DNA of 64,000 nt from JAFGAV01 sp041479055 (GTDB lineage: Bacteria > Acidobacteriota > Aminicenantia > Aminicenantales > JAFGAV01): NCBI GenBank assembly GCA_963702835.1, contig OY969762.1, forward strand, positions 1,302,001 through 1,366,000, read 5' to 3'. Shown in pieces: positions 52,969 to 61,118 of the stretch; the first letter of the stretch is position 1, and every line of letters starts with the position of its first letter. The notes below the pieces were generated by a model. The model did no database searches. It saw only the letters and a program-made list of their open reading frames with translations, and was not told the origin of the DNA. Made by a program: the position numbers and the translations under genes.

Positions 52969-52997
52969 TTGCAATAAGGTTACGAATAATGTAACCT
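52969..52997 (+). promoter_or_regulatory. Promoter and operator-like palindrome of the abiE operon
   Basis: TTGCAA (52969-52974), a 17-bp spacer and TAACCT (52992-52997) form a promoter overlapped by the perfect inverted repeat AGGTTAC-GAATAAT-GTAACCT (52977-52997). AbiEi antitoxins are known to repress their own promoter through inverted repeats. The ATG follows at 53007 with no Shine-Dalgarno, so the mRNA may be almost leaderless. Confidence 0.65.
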
Positions 52998-53006
52998 AAT
53001 AGCACG

Positions 53007-53660
53007 ATGCAAACCGTGACAGAGTTGGTCTTCCGTCTCTCGCCCCCGGGAGGCCTCTTCGATGAAACCGTCATCCGAAACCTTCTCACCGACCGGTCGG
53101 AAGCAGCCCAAAAAGTGCTCGTGCATCGTGCTGTCGCCGCGGGCGAGATCCTCCGGCTCAAGCCGGGATTGTTCCTGCTGGCGCCGGAATTTCGGAAAAC
53201 ACATATCCATCCATTCGTCGTCGCCGCCATCCTGCACTCCCCCTCCCATGTGAGCCTCGAGTCGGCCCTGGCCCATCACGGCCTCATCCCGGAAGCGGTT
53301 TATCAAGTCAGCAGCGTGACCTCTTCGCGAAGTCGCACGTTCAAAACCCCGGTGGGTATTTTCAGCTTCGTTCGGGTTCCCGCCGTAAATCCAAGAGCCG
53401 GAGTTCAAGCCCTCAAGATCGACGGCTGGAGCTGGGCCTTCGTCGCCACTCCCCTGCGGGCCGTCGCCGACCTGGTCTACACCAGAAAGGACGTGAGCTG
53501 GGAAAAGGACGGTTTGGCCTTCCTGACGGATTCCATGCGCATCGAGCGTGAGGATTTGAAAAACCTGGCCTGGGATAGCCTGAACGAGGTGTGCGGAAGC
53601 CTCCGCAACCGCCGGACGACGGATTATCTGCGGGGGCTCGCCCGGGAGCTTGAGAAATGA
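53007..53660 (+). CDS. AbiEi-like antitoxin / transcriptional repressor (type IV TA)
   Basis: A 217-residue protein. The N-terminal winged helix (about 5-75) includes FDETVIRNLLTDRSEAAQKV and the wing GEILRLKPGLFLL. The C-terminal antitoxin domain begins with HPFVVAAILHSPSHVSLESA and LAHHGLIPEAVYQVSSVTS. This matches AbiEi/COG5340. It represses the operon and counteracts the AbiEii nucleotidyltransferase. The stop overlaps the toxin start (ATGA). Confidence 0.9.
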   Translation: MQTVTELVFRLSPPGGLFDETVIRNLLTDRSEAAQKVLVHRAVAAGEILRLKPGLFLLAPEFRKTHIHPFVVAAILHSPSHVSLESALAHHGLIPEAVYQVSSVTSSRSRTFKTPVGIFSFVRVPAVNPRAGVQALKIDGWSWAFVATPLRAVADLVYTRKDVSWEKDGLAFLTDSMRIEREDLKNLAWDSLNEVCGSLRNRRTTDYLRGLARELEK

Positions 53661-54526
53661 TCCATCTGGTTCTAGAGGAAAAGATCAAGGAATATACGAT
53701 CACGAGCGCCCTCGACCAGGAGAATGTCCTGCAGGAGATCATCCAACACATGGTCCTGGCCAGCCTCTCCCGAGCCGGGCTCTTCTCCAAGGCTCAGGGG
53801 ATTTTTCACGGTGGAACATGCCTCCGCATCGTTCACGGGATGAACCGCTTCTCCGAGGACCTGGACTTCTTCTTGAAGCGGCCGGATCGGGGCTTTTCGT
53901 GGCGGGGATACGTGGAGCTTGTCGTACGAGACGGAAAAAGCGAAGGTCTCGACTTCAGCCATCAGCTTAAGGCTGAAGATAGGACGGCGGTCAAGAAAGC
54001 ACTTCTCCGGACGGACGCTTTCGGCCTGGACCTCGCCCCCGTCCTGCGGTATCCCAGAGACCCTCGGAAGCCTATCAAAGTCAAGCTCAAGATCGACGTA
54101 AATCCTCCACGCGGGTCGGCCTTTGAAACGCGCTATCTCGCCTTTCCCGTCATCACGGCCATCACAACACAAAGCCTTGAATCCGGCTTTGCCATGAAGA
54201 TAGGCGCCCTGCTCGGCCGAACCTACACCAAAGGCCGGGATTGGTACGATTTCATATGGTATGTCGGCAAAAAGATCGCTCCGGACCTCGGACTCTTAAG
54301 CCGTTCAATCGACCAGCAGGGACCGTGGGCCGGTAAAAAAATCAAGGTCGATCCCGGTTGGTTAAAGACGAGCCTGAAAAAAAGAATCTCTGAGATCGAC
54401 TGGAAATCCGCCCGCCGAGACGTCGAGCGGTTCGTCCCCCTCCGGGAACAGGAATCCTTGAGCCTCTGGGGCCGGGAGTTCTTTCTCCATCACCTTGCCC
54501 TCCTTGTGCAGCGCCTCTCGGCCTGA
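53657..54526 (+). CDS. AbiEii-like nucleotidyltransferase toxin (type IV TA)
   Basis: A 289-residue nucleotidyltransferase. GGTCLRIVHG (52-61) and RFSEDLDFFL with the metal-binding Asp68/Asp70 define the AbiEii family. VKLKIDVNPP (about 139-148) holds the third acidic residue, and KIGALLGRTYTKGRDWYDF is the conserved C-terminal Lys/Asp motif. AbiEii-type toxins add nucleotides to tRNA or another target and stop growth, for instance on phage infection. All motifs are intact, so it is likely functional. Confidence 0.93.
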   Translation: MIHLVLEEKIKEYTITSALDQENVLQEIIQHMVLASLSRAGLFSKAQGIFHGGTCLRIVHGMNRFSEDLDFFLKRPDRGFSWRGYVELVVRDGKSEGLDFSHQLKAEDRTAVKKALLRTDAFGLDLAPVLRYPRDPRKPIKVKLKIDVNPPRGSAFETRYLAFPVITAITTQSLESGFAMKIGALLGRTYTKGRDWYDFIWYVGKKIAPDLGLLSRSIDQQGPWAGKKIKVDPGWLKTSLKKRISEIDWKSARRDVERFVPLREQESLSLWGREFFLHHLALLVQRLSA

Positions 54527-54597
54527 CAGCGTCGAGCGCTTGTACGTCGAGAAGGAGCTGCGGCGCGTCCCTTCCAAGGGCTGGGCGGCCATTTCAT

Positions 54598-54792
54598 AGA
54601 GAATTTCGCCCGACGGATTTCATCTTTACCGACTATGACAGCATCACTTTACAGGGAGACTACTCCGGCAATAGCTTACCTAACTCGCCCCGGCATCAGG
54701 GCTATCTGAACGTTGAGTATCGGATCGACGGCTATATGCTCCTTCACTTCCGGACCCGGGAATTCTTCGTCGGCCTGCAGGCCTGGTTCTGA
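54598..54792 (+). pseudogene. C-terminal fragment of an outer-membrane barrel receptor
   Basis: An open stretch without a start encodes DFIFTDYDSITLQGDYSGNS, LPNSPRHQGYLNVEYRIDGY and MLLHFRTREFFVGLQAWF before TGA (54790-54792). The last-strand pattern ending in Trp-Phe is typical of TonB-dependent receptors. The rest of the gene is absent. It sits between the AbiE locus and the restriction locus. The preceding 54527-54597 contains no recognised gene. Confidence 0.55.
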
Positions 54793-54810
54793 GGCTTGCT
54801 CGATTAATTT

Positions 54811-55614
54811 TTATAGCGCGTCGGCGAGGGTATGGGCGCGCATCAGCCTGGCCATGAGCGCCAGCCTGGGCGCCTGGATATTGACCTTTGGCGAAAAGCT
54901 TATTGGACCGATTCGCCTTGCCTTTCCTCTAAGCAGAACAATGTATTTGCCCGTATCACGCCACGGCTTGATTGATCGTATTCGTCCATAGTGAGTAATA
55001 TGACAAATAGGGGAAGTCACATAAAGAGCTATATATTTCAACCGCGGTTTGACTTTTTTTGAAATTCTTATCGCGTACCACCTATCCCGTCCCAAGAATT
55101 CCTTTTTGAAACCATCTTGGTGAGCCGGACAAACAATGGTGTCATATTCTCCACGCTTGCGTCGAATGGCGCGATCGGTAGACACTCGTGGCAGCTCTCC
55201 AAGGGTTATATCGGCCAGCTCTCACCTTTGAGATTCGACTATCCGTTGCCTGAATACCCGCAGAAGATCGCGGGAGCCTATAAATTTTCCCGTGAGCCTG
55301 TTGCCCTTTGGAGATGCGATTCGCAGGACCAACGATTCAAGCTCTTTGAGGTGTTCATCACCTTGGGTCAAATAAACGTTAAAGCGATCCTACGCTTCGG
55401 CGTGCCGGTCCCGAAGATGGCCGTGGAGTCTCGACCGCAGATTTTTGGCGAGGCCAACATAGTATAGATCATTGCCTTTATAAAGCGCATAGACGCCGCT
55501 TCGCCCTCTGGCGAATTCCGTAATGATTTCTGGGTAGCGCTTTATAGCGGTTCGCGAAATACCTTCTACGTGTTCGACGATAAGTCCTGTTTTGGCCCGT
55601 CGAGCCTCCTTCAT
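54811..55614 (-). pseudogene. GIY-YIG nuclease-family gene with two in-frame stop codons
   Basis: One continuous minus-strand frame of about 267 codons runs from the ATG at 55614, which starts 1 bp after the restriction-modification stop. Residues about 45-80 are a GIY-YIG domain (SGVYALYKGNDLYYVGLAKN, LRSRLHGHLRDRHA). TAG at 55390-55392 stands where relatives have Trp (AWDRFNVY), and TGA at 55222-55224 interrupts again. Beyond it, an intact second domain follows (LGRDRWYAIRISKKVKPRLK, ITHYGRIRSIKPWRDTGKYI). Both stops are single-base changes from sense codons, so inactivation looks recent. Confidence 0.8.
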
Positions 55615-55615
55615 T

Positions 55616-58504
55616 TTATCCCCCCTCAACGATTTTTATTTCTTCCTTCGTTAAACCATACAATTCGTAAACCAATTGGTCAATCTCCTTGTCAGTTGAG
55701 TTAAATTGGCGTTGGATGATTTCCTTCTGGGCGGCGGATTTAGCTTCGGCGAGCTGTTTGTGCAAGGAGAGCATGGTATCGATGAGCGATACCATCCGGT
55801 CGTGGAGGGCTTTATCAAAGTTCGGGATCGGCAAAGCGGCAAGCGCGGAGATATAAACCTGCGGGAAGTCGTCTTTCTGAGCAATCATTGAAGTGTTGAC
55901 ATAGAGCCATGAGATCAATTTGGAATTCAGTATTCCAAGGGCAAATGGCGCACTCGCATGTGGGCTGCGTGGAACGATATTGAGAACATTATCTGTGGTT
56001 ATCATTGTTTCTACGGTTATAGCTGCCTGTAGGCGAAACTTGCGTGTTAGCAATCTTCGCAGAACGATACGTTTACCTTGAAACATTCTTATGGGGCGGC
56101 TCGATGCGATGCCGTCACAGTACCGGAGGTATGAATCCCGCTTCGGTTCAATCCAATACCGCGATAGCTCATTGCCCTGAAGTTCAGGCAGGTATTCCTT
56201 ATTGCGTTTCGATTTCGCGTGCAGAAACCGTCGAGCAATCTGCTCCTCAGTGTGCTTCTTTCGGCTGTAAGGCTGAACTCCACGTTGAATATCAAACCAA
56301 TCACCGAATATCGCCGGCGCGGTCTTCAATTTGGATAGGAGCGGCGCGGTCCCCTCCGATAGGACTACTGAGAGCCGGTTCAAAGGATCCTCTCGAATGC
56401 TCTCTATCGGCACCAACGTACCAATGCTTTCAGGAACTAAAGACAGCTTTTCCTTCTTTGGGAAATAGTGAATTAAGCAACCACTTGCCGGCAATGCACG
56501 AGAAAGGATAACAATTGCTGTATCAATATAGGCATCTTTGAAGACGTCAAAGGGCATTGCGTATGCTACCAACGGTGACATGGAACTGAACAAGGCTCGC
56601 CTTGACATTTGATACTTCTCGCCGGTCAACCACGAGGCAGGAATAATCATAGACACGCGGCCATTTGGCCTTAGCACTCTCGATGCCCTTAGGAGAAACA
56701 GTTCGTAGGTATCATACGCGCGTGACTCGTCTTTGAAATGCGCTTGCAAATATTGCGCCTCAGCCCCAAACAATGTAGCTCCATACGGCGGATTGCCGAT
56801 GACGCAGTCGAAGCCGCCGGCTTTCATGGCCTCGGGGAAGGCCTGTTTCCAATCGAACGGATTGACCCGCTTAAGTTCATCAGAATCGGGAATCAGTTTG
56901 CCAGTGAAATAATCCGGCCCGATCAAGGAATTCCCGCACTTGATATTCTCCGCCAGGCTGGGCAGTGCTCGCTCCTGAAAGATCTTCATCTGCTCGCCGT
57001 AACTCTGGTCTGTTTCGCCCTCGAGCACCTTGAGCAGGAGAGAAAGCTTCGAGACTTCTACGGCTTGGGGGTCGATGTCCACGCCGAAAATATGCGCGGT
57101 CAGAATGCGCTTCTTCTCCTCGATCGACAGCCGCCATTGGCCGCTGCGCTGGTCTTTATAAACAGCTTTCTTATGAGATTCCGGCTTATTTTCCAAATAC
57201 CAATCCAGGCAATGATTGAGAAGGCATTGGTAAGCGCCCAGAAGGAACGAGCCGCTTCCGCAGGCCATGTCGAGGACGCGGAAAGGCGGTTCTCTTTTTC
57301 CCCCGGCGAGTTGGACCGGGCTCTTGCCCTTGACCTGTTTTCCGACCGTGTTCTTGACGATATAGTCAACGATGTATGACGGCGTGTAATAAACGCCCCC
57401 GGCCTTGCGCACCTCAGGCTTTTCCTCGACCTTTGCCTGATGGCCTTCGGTCAGCCGGATGACCTTGCCCAGGAACCGTTCATAGACCGTGCCCAGGATT
57501 TCGACGGGCATAACGCCGAAATGATACGGTGACCCGTATTCAAAATAGAGCCCCTGCAGAATCGGCTTGACCACCTTGTCATCGATTTCGAGATCCGGGG
57601 TGATTTTGTCGGGGGCTTCGGCGATGCCGGTTTCCTTTTGAAAATGAAAGAGGCCCGAGTTGTATTTCTCGTCGGCTTTGCGGCACAGGCCGCGCATGAA
57701 GCGCGAATAGATCTCGGTCCCTTCGCACAGCTTCAGCAACTGCCCGTAGGGCTCGATCCCCCGGTCCTCGGCCATTCGGAGAAACACGATGCGGTCGATA
57801 GTCAATTGAACGGCCGCGTTCAAGTCGTCCAGGGAAAGGTCGGCGTTGCGCAGGGCGATGTTGCGGGCCAGGGCGTCCCGCCAGCCCTCGATTTCCTTCA
57901 GGAATTCGGCGTCCACTTCGGAAGTGCCGCGCTTGCGCTTGGAGGCGGCATACTGGTCGAAGAGGCCCGACCATACGGCTTCACGCGAGAACACATCCCA
58001 CAGCTCCCTCCAGCGGTCGGGATATTCCTCGGATCGGAAATATTGAATGCGGGAATAGGAGGCTTTATCACCGATGCGGGGCCGGGGACTGCAGTCATAG
58101 ACGCCTAGCTCTTCGAAGTCGGTCAGGAGCGACAGCGCCACCTTGGCGCTCCAGCCGTAGCGGCGGAGCTGGTAGGCGGGGCCTGGATCGGCGTTGATGT
58201 TGACCCCGCATTTTTTGGCCTCGGCGTAAAACTTGGGCTGGGAGCCGACGCGGAAGGTGTAATCGGGCGCCTTTTGCTGGCCCTCGACCTCAAGACTGTC
58301 CTCGGGGACGACCTCGCGATACTGGGGCGCGACCATGGCCGCATTGCGCACGTCCCAGCCGAGAGCCTCGAAAAGCGGGTCGATCAGGGATTGGCGGACA
58401 TGGGCCTCCTTGATCCCGGGCGCCAGGAAGGCCTGACGGTTGGCGGCGAAGTAGCCGCACAGCTTGGCAATTTCATCCTTGCCCTGGTCGAATGTTTTGC
58501 TCAT
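55616..58504 (-). CDS. Type IIG restriction-modification enzyme (Eco57I-like)
   Basis: A 962-residue single-chain enzyme. The N-terminal PD-ExK-like nuclease is visible in PDYTFRVG...YAEAKK (Asp81, Glu95, Lys97). A helical linker precedes the N6-adenine methyltransferase with motif I RVLDMACGSGSFLLGAY (about 410) and motif IV GNPPYGA (about 570). A TaqI-like specificity region follows (about 720-930). It would both cleave and methylate its target. The downstream GIY-YIG gene, now broken, is likely in the same transcript. All catalytic motifs here are intact. Confidence 0.92.
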   Translation of the reverse strand: MSKTFDQGKDEIAKLCGYFAANRQAFLAPGIKEAHVRQSLIDPLFEALGWDVRNAAMVAPQYREVVPEDSLEVEGQQKAPDYTFRVGSQPKFYAEAKKCGVNINADPGPAYQLRRYGWSAKVALSLLTDFEELGVYDCSPRPRIGDKASYSRIQYFRSEEYPDRWRELWDVFSREAVWSGLFDQYAASKRKRGTSEVDAEFLKEIEGWRDALARNIALRNADLSLDDLNAAVQLTIDRIVFLRMAEDRGIEPYGQLLKLCEGTEIYSRFMRGLCRKADEKYNSGLFHFQKETGIAEAPDKITPDLEIDDKVVKPILQGLYFEYGSPYHFGVMPVEILGTVYERFLGKVIRLTEGHQAKVEEKPEVRKAGGVYYTPSYIVDYIVKNTVGKQVKGKSPVQLAGGKREPPFRVLDMACGSGSFLLGAYQCLLNHCLDWYLENKPESHKKAVYKDQRSGQWRLSIEEKKRILTAHIFGVDIDPQAVEVSKLSLLLKVLEGETDQSYGEQMKIFQERALPSLAENIKCGNSLIGPDYFTGKLIPDSDELKRVNPFDWKQAFPEAMKAGGFDCVIGNPPYGATLFGAEAQYLQAHFKDESRAYDTYELFLLRASRVLRPNGRVSMIIPASWLTGEKYQMSRRALFSSMSPLVAYAMPFDVFKDAYIDTAIVILSRALPASGCLIHYFPKKEKLSLVPESIGTLVPIESIREDPLNRLSVVLSEGTAPLLSKLKTAPAIFGDWFDIQRGVQPYSRKKHTEEQIARRFLHAKSKRNKEYLPELQGNELSRYWIEPKRDSYLRYCDGIASSRPIRMFQGKRIVLRRLLTRKFRLQAAITVETMITTDNVLNIVPRSPHASAPFALGILNSKLISWLYVNTSMIAQKDDFPQVYISALAALPIPNFDKALHDRMVSLIDTMLSLHKQLAEAKSAAQKEIIQRQFNSTDKEIDQLVYELYGLTKEEIKIVEGG

Positions 58505-58631
58505 AAGAACCCGGCCCTTGCCACCTTATATTAGGATTCTAACGGCGCGATTTCAAGCCGCCTCCATCTTTCGATTAAATTTAGCAAGCTCGGAAATAAA
58601 CATTCACACCTAGGAGCTTGGCTTGGCTTGT

Positions 58632-58660
58632 TTGACAATTTTCAGCAGCAATTCTATTAT
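58632..58660 (+). promoter_or_regulatory. Near-consensus promoter of the mntA-hepT pair
   Basis: TTGACA (58632-58637), a 17-bp spacer and TATTAT (58655-58660) lie 23 bp before the MntA start. No Shine-Dalgarno is seen. Confidence 0.7.
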
Positions 58661-58683
58661 TAGTACGAAATTCGCGTCCAAAC

Positions 58684-59079
58684 ATGAACAGCCAGAAATT
58701 ATCTAATCTCAAGAGGATTTTTGAGAAATTTCCTCAGGTCAAACTCGTCTATTTCTTTGGTTCGCAGGCTGAGGGGACGGCCGGGCCCCTGAGCGATTAT
58801 GATTTCGCGGTTTATGTGGAAACAGCGCGGAAAAGTAAGTCCCTCGACATTCGGCTGCGGCTCATGGACCAAATTAGCCGCTTGCTGAAAAGTGATAAGG
58901 TTGATGTCGTGCTTCTCAACGAGGTCGCCGGCCCGGAAATGAAATACCTTGTTATTTCCACAGGCCGATTGATCTTCGAGCGCGAGCCCTACAAGGTTTT
59001 GGTTGAGCCGAAAATTCTTCACGAATACTTCGACTTCCGGGAGATGCTTCTTCGCTACAAGCTCACCAGCGCAGGATAA
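58684..59079 (+). CDS. mntA: MntA-like nucleotidyltransferase antitoxin (type VII TA)
   Basis: A 131-residue minimal nucleotidyltransferase. GS-x10-DxD is exact (G26, S27...D38, D40 in FFGSQAEGTAGPLSDYDFAV), with the third acidic residue in DKVDVVLLNE. In characterised pairs MntA AMPylates HepT on the Tyr of RX4HXY and so blocks the toxin. The HepT gene starts 3 bp after its stop, the usual arrangement. Confidence 0.92.
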   Translation: MNSQKLSNLKRIFEKFPQVKLVYFFGSQAEGTAGPLSDYDFAVYVETARKSKSLDIRLRLMDQISRLLKSDKVDVVLLNEVAGPEMKYLVISTGRLIFEREPYKVLVEPKILHEYFDFREMLLRYKLTSAG

Positions 59080-59082
59080 AGC

Positions 59083-59499
59083 ATGACCACTAAGGCCGTC
59101 ATAGAAAACAAAATCGCAGCCGCCAAGAAATACCTCAAGATCCTGGAAAGATATAAGGGGCGTCCCCCTCGGGATATCGAACGGGATATCGACCTGCGGG
59201 GAGCGGTCGAGCGCTATCTTTACCTGGCCGTCCAAGCCGCCATCGACCTGGCGGATGCCGTTATTTCCTTCAGGGGTTTCCGTAAGCCTGAAACCATGGG
59301 CGAAAGTTTTTTCATCTTATTTGAAGAAAATGTGATTAGCCAAAATTTAGCCGCGCGATTGACGAAAATGGTGGGGTTCAGGAACATCCTCGCTCACGAT
59401 TATAGTAAGCTTGATTATGATATTGTCGGAGATGTCATGAGAGTCGGGCGCCAGGATATAGAAAAGTTCCTGGCCGAAGTATCGCGTCATATTCGTTAA
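59083..59499 (+). CDS. hepT: HepT-like HEPN ribonuclease toxin (type VII TA)
   Basis: A 138-residue all-helical HEPN protein (formerly DUF86) with the catalytic motif R100-NILA-H105-D-Y107. Tyr107 is the residue modified by MntA in known systems. Other family features, YLYLAVQAAIDLADAVISF and GESFFILFEENVIS, are present. It cuts RNA, probably tRNA ends, when not neutralised. It is intact and co-transcribed with mntA. Confidence 0.93.
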   Translation: MTTKAVIENKIAAAKKYLKILERYKGRPPRDIERDIDLRGAVERYLYLAVQAAIDLADAVISFRGFRKPETMGESFFILFEENVISQNLAARLTKMVGFRNILAHDYSKLDYDIVGDVMRVGRQDIEKFLAEVSRHIR

Positions 59500-59649
59500 A
59501 CCATCCCTCGTCTTCGCCTAAGTAAGATTTTTCTTATTAGCCCAAAAGAGCAGTTTAAAGAGAAAAACCAGGATAAGAAGTATTTTATTTAATAAATTAT
59601 GAATAAGTTAGCTTGGGCTGACCCCAACTACAGCCAACTACAGCATATT

Positions 59650-59748
59650 TCATAAGGACCTCCTCCCCTGGTCAGCTTTGTAAGCCAAAGCCAGGGCGGC
59701 GAACCATATGGCCCCGGCGACATTGCTCCATCCGCCGACGAGCGGCAT
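59650..59748 (-). pseudogene. Remnant of a small membrane protein and an adjoining gene start
   Basis: A minus-strand ORF of 32 codons (MPLVGGWSNVAGAIWFAALA then LAYKADQGRRSL) has one hydrophobic helix. Its TGA overlaps a second ATG (59653) that follows GGGAGGAGGT but reads only 18 codons to a stop. This looks like an operon junction whose second gene has been lost at the boundary with the HepT locus. The remainder of 59500-59785 shows no gene. Confidence 0.35.
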
Positions 59749-59785
59749 ACCGAGCGACGCCACCTTTTTTGCCTACATCCGCGGC

Positions 59786-61105
59786 CTATTTCGCGCGCCG
59801 GGAGTCTCCGCGGCGTTCCTCGACCTTCCACAGAGAGAACCCGAAATGTTTGTCGCGCTTATTCTGGATGGGGCTGACGACGACCAAGCCGCCCGATCGC
59901 AGGAAGGCAGCGGCCAGGTATTCCCCAGCGGAATCACAAATCGGAGGAAATTCGGGCGGAGTGAAGAACTGCCAGCTGTCGGGCCGAAACGGCGCCGATT
60001 CGACCATACGGGGCGGCGCTTCGCCCGCGCCGACGTCGATGCGGGCCACATGGGTTTGCCACGTCCCCGTCCAACCTGAAAACCACGTCGCCGCCAGCTC
60101 GCCCTGACCGCGCGCAACCAGATAGGGATAGTAGGGCACTTCAGGGCATTCCCTCAGCCGCCAGGTCGTCCAGGTCGTTCCGCGATCGGTCGAGCGCGCC
60201 AGCCAGATTCCCTTTAAATTCGTCCAGAACGAATATAGGGCACCTCCGGCGTCCCAGGCCAGCGGCTCCACCCAGCGGGGGACGGGGAACCCGAGCGGAT
60301 TCCATTCACGAGTGCCGGGTGCCGCCTGCTTCTGCCAGGTCATGCCTCCGTCGGTGCTCACGGCTATAATGTCGACGCCTTCGTCGCACTTCATGCCTGC
60401 CGCCGAGGTGGGAGTCACGCGCACGGCGATTTCGCCGTTCGGACCTACGGCCAGATGGCTCGAACCGCCCTTGGGATGGATCCTGGCCCGTTCCGTCCAG
60501 GTGCGCCCGGCATCCCGGCTTACGGCGTAACACACTCCTGCGCCGTCGTTCCAGATCAGATGGGCCGTACCGTCCGGAGTCACCTTGACCCAGGGGCGGT
60601 CGTCGAACCGGGTTTTCGAAAGCAGCGACCATTTCCAGGTCGCGCCGCCATCCTTGCTGGCGCCGACGCTGATCTGCTTTCCCTCGTTCGCCTTGTTGTC
60701 ATAGACCAAGGTCGCGAAATAAAGCGTGCCGTCGGGAGCCACGGCCAGATCCACGTCGGAGTTGCCGACCGCTCCGCCCGCCATCGTTCCGACATTCACC
60801 CGAGTCCAGGACGTCCCGCCGTCGCTGCTCTTCCAGAGAGGCGGCACATCCACTTCTTTCCCGCTCATGAAGGCCGCTCCGTACCCGCTCACGAAGAGCG
60901 TGCCGTCGGGATGCTCCACGATCATCGGCTCACGGGCGACCACGTCATAATGATTGATGGGCGGGGCCATGGTCAACATCCACGAAGACTCCATCCCGGG
61001 TGCTGCGCGGTCAACGTCAGCGGAGCGGCGGCATCCGGTCATAATGACAAGACACAGCACCATCACACCCGTCCACAATAACAGCCGAATTTTTCTTGAG
61101 TTCAT
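59786..61105 (-). CDS. Asp-box (BNR/sialidase-like) propeller lipoprotein
   Basis: A 439-residue protein. The ATG at 61105 has GGAGGA upstream. The N-terminus ends in the lipobox VIMTGC. The body has at least five Asp-boxes of the S/T-x-D-x-G-x-T-W type (SSDGGTSW, SKDGGATW, SRDAGRTW, STDGGMTW, STDRGTTW), consistent with a six-bladed sialidase-like propeller. The Arg triad of true sialidases cannot be confirmed by eye. It is the last gene of a minus-strand cluster with the amidase and amidohydrolase. Confidence 0.85.
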   Translation of the reverse strand: MNSRKIRLLLWTGVMVLCLVIMTGCRRSADVDRAAPGMESSWMLTMAPPINHYDVVAREPMIVEHPDGTLFVSGYGAAFMSGKEVDVPPLWKSSDGGTSWTRVNVGTMAGGAVGNSDVDLAVAPDGTLYFATLVYDNKANEGKQISVGASKDGGATWKWSLLSKTRFDDRPWVKVTPDGTAHLIWNDGAGVCYAVSRDAGRTWTERARIHPKGGSSHLAVGPNGEIAVRVTPTSAAGMKCDEGVDIIAVSTDGGMTWQKQAAPGTREWNPLGFPVPRWVEPLAWDAGGALYSFWTNLKGIWLARSTDRGTTWTTWRLRECPEVPYYPYLVARGQGELAATWFSGWTGTWQTHVARIDVGAGEAPPRMVESAPFRPDSWQFFTPPEFPPICDSAGEYLAAAFLRSGGLVVVSPIQNKRDKHFGFSLWKVEERRGDSRRAK

Positions 61106-61118
61106 GAAAGTCCTCCTC

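Noticed and set aside
54811..55614. Stop-codon reassignment as explanation of the two in-frame stops
   Set aside because: TAG and TGA both end other intact genes in the window (for example TGA at AbiEii), so no alternative code is supported.
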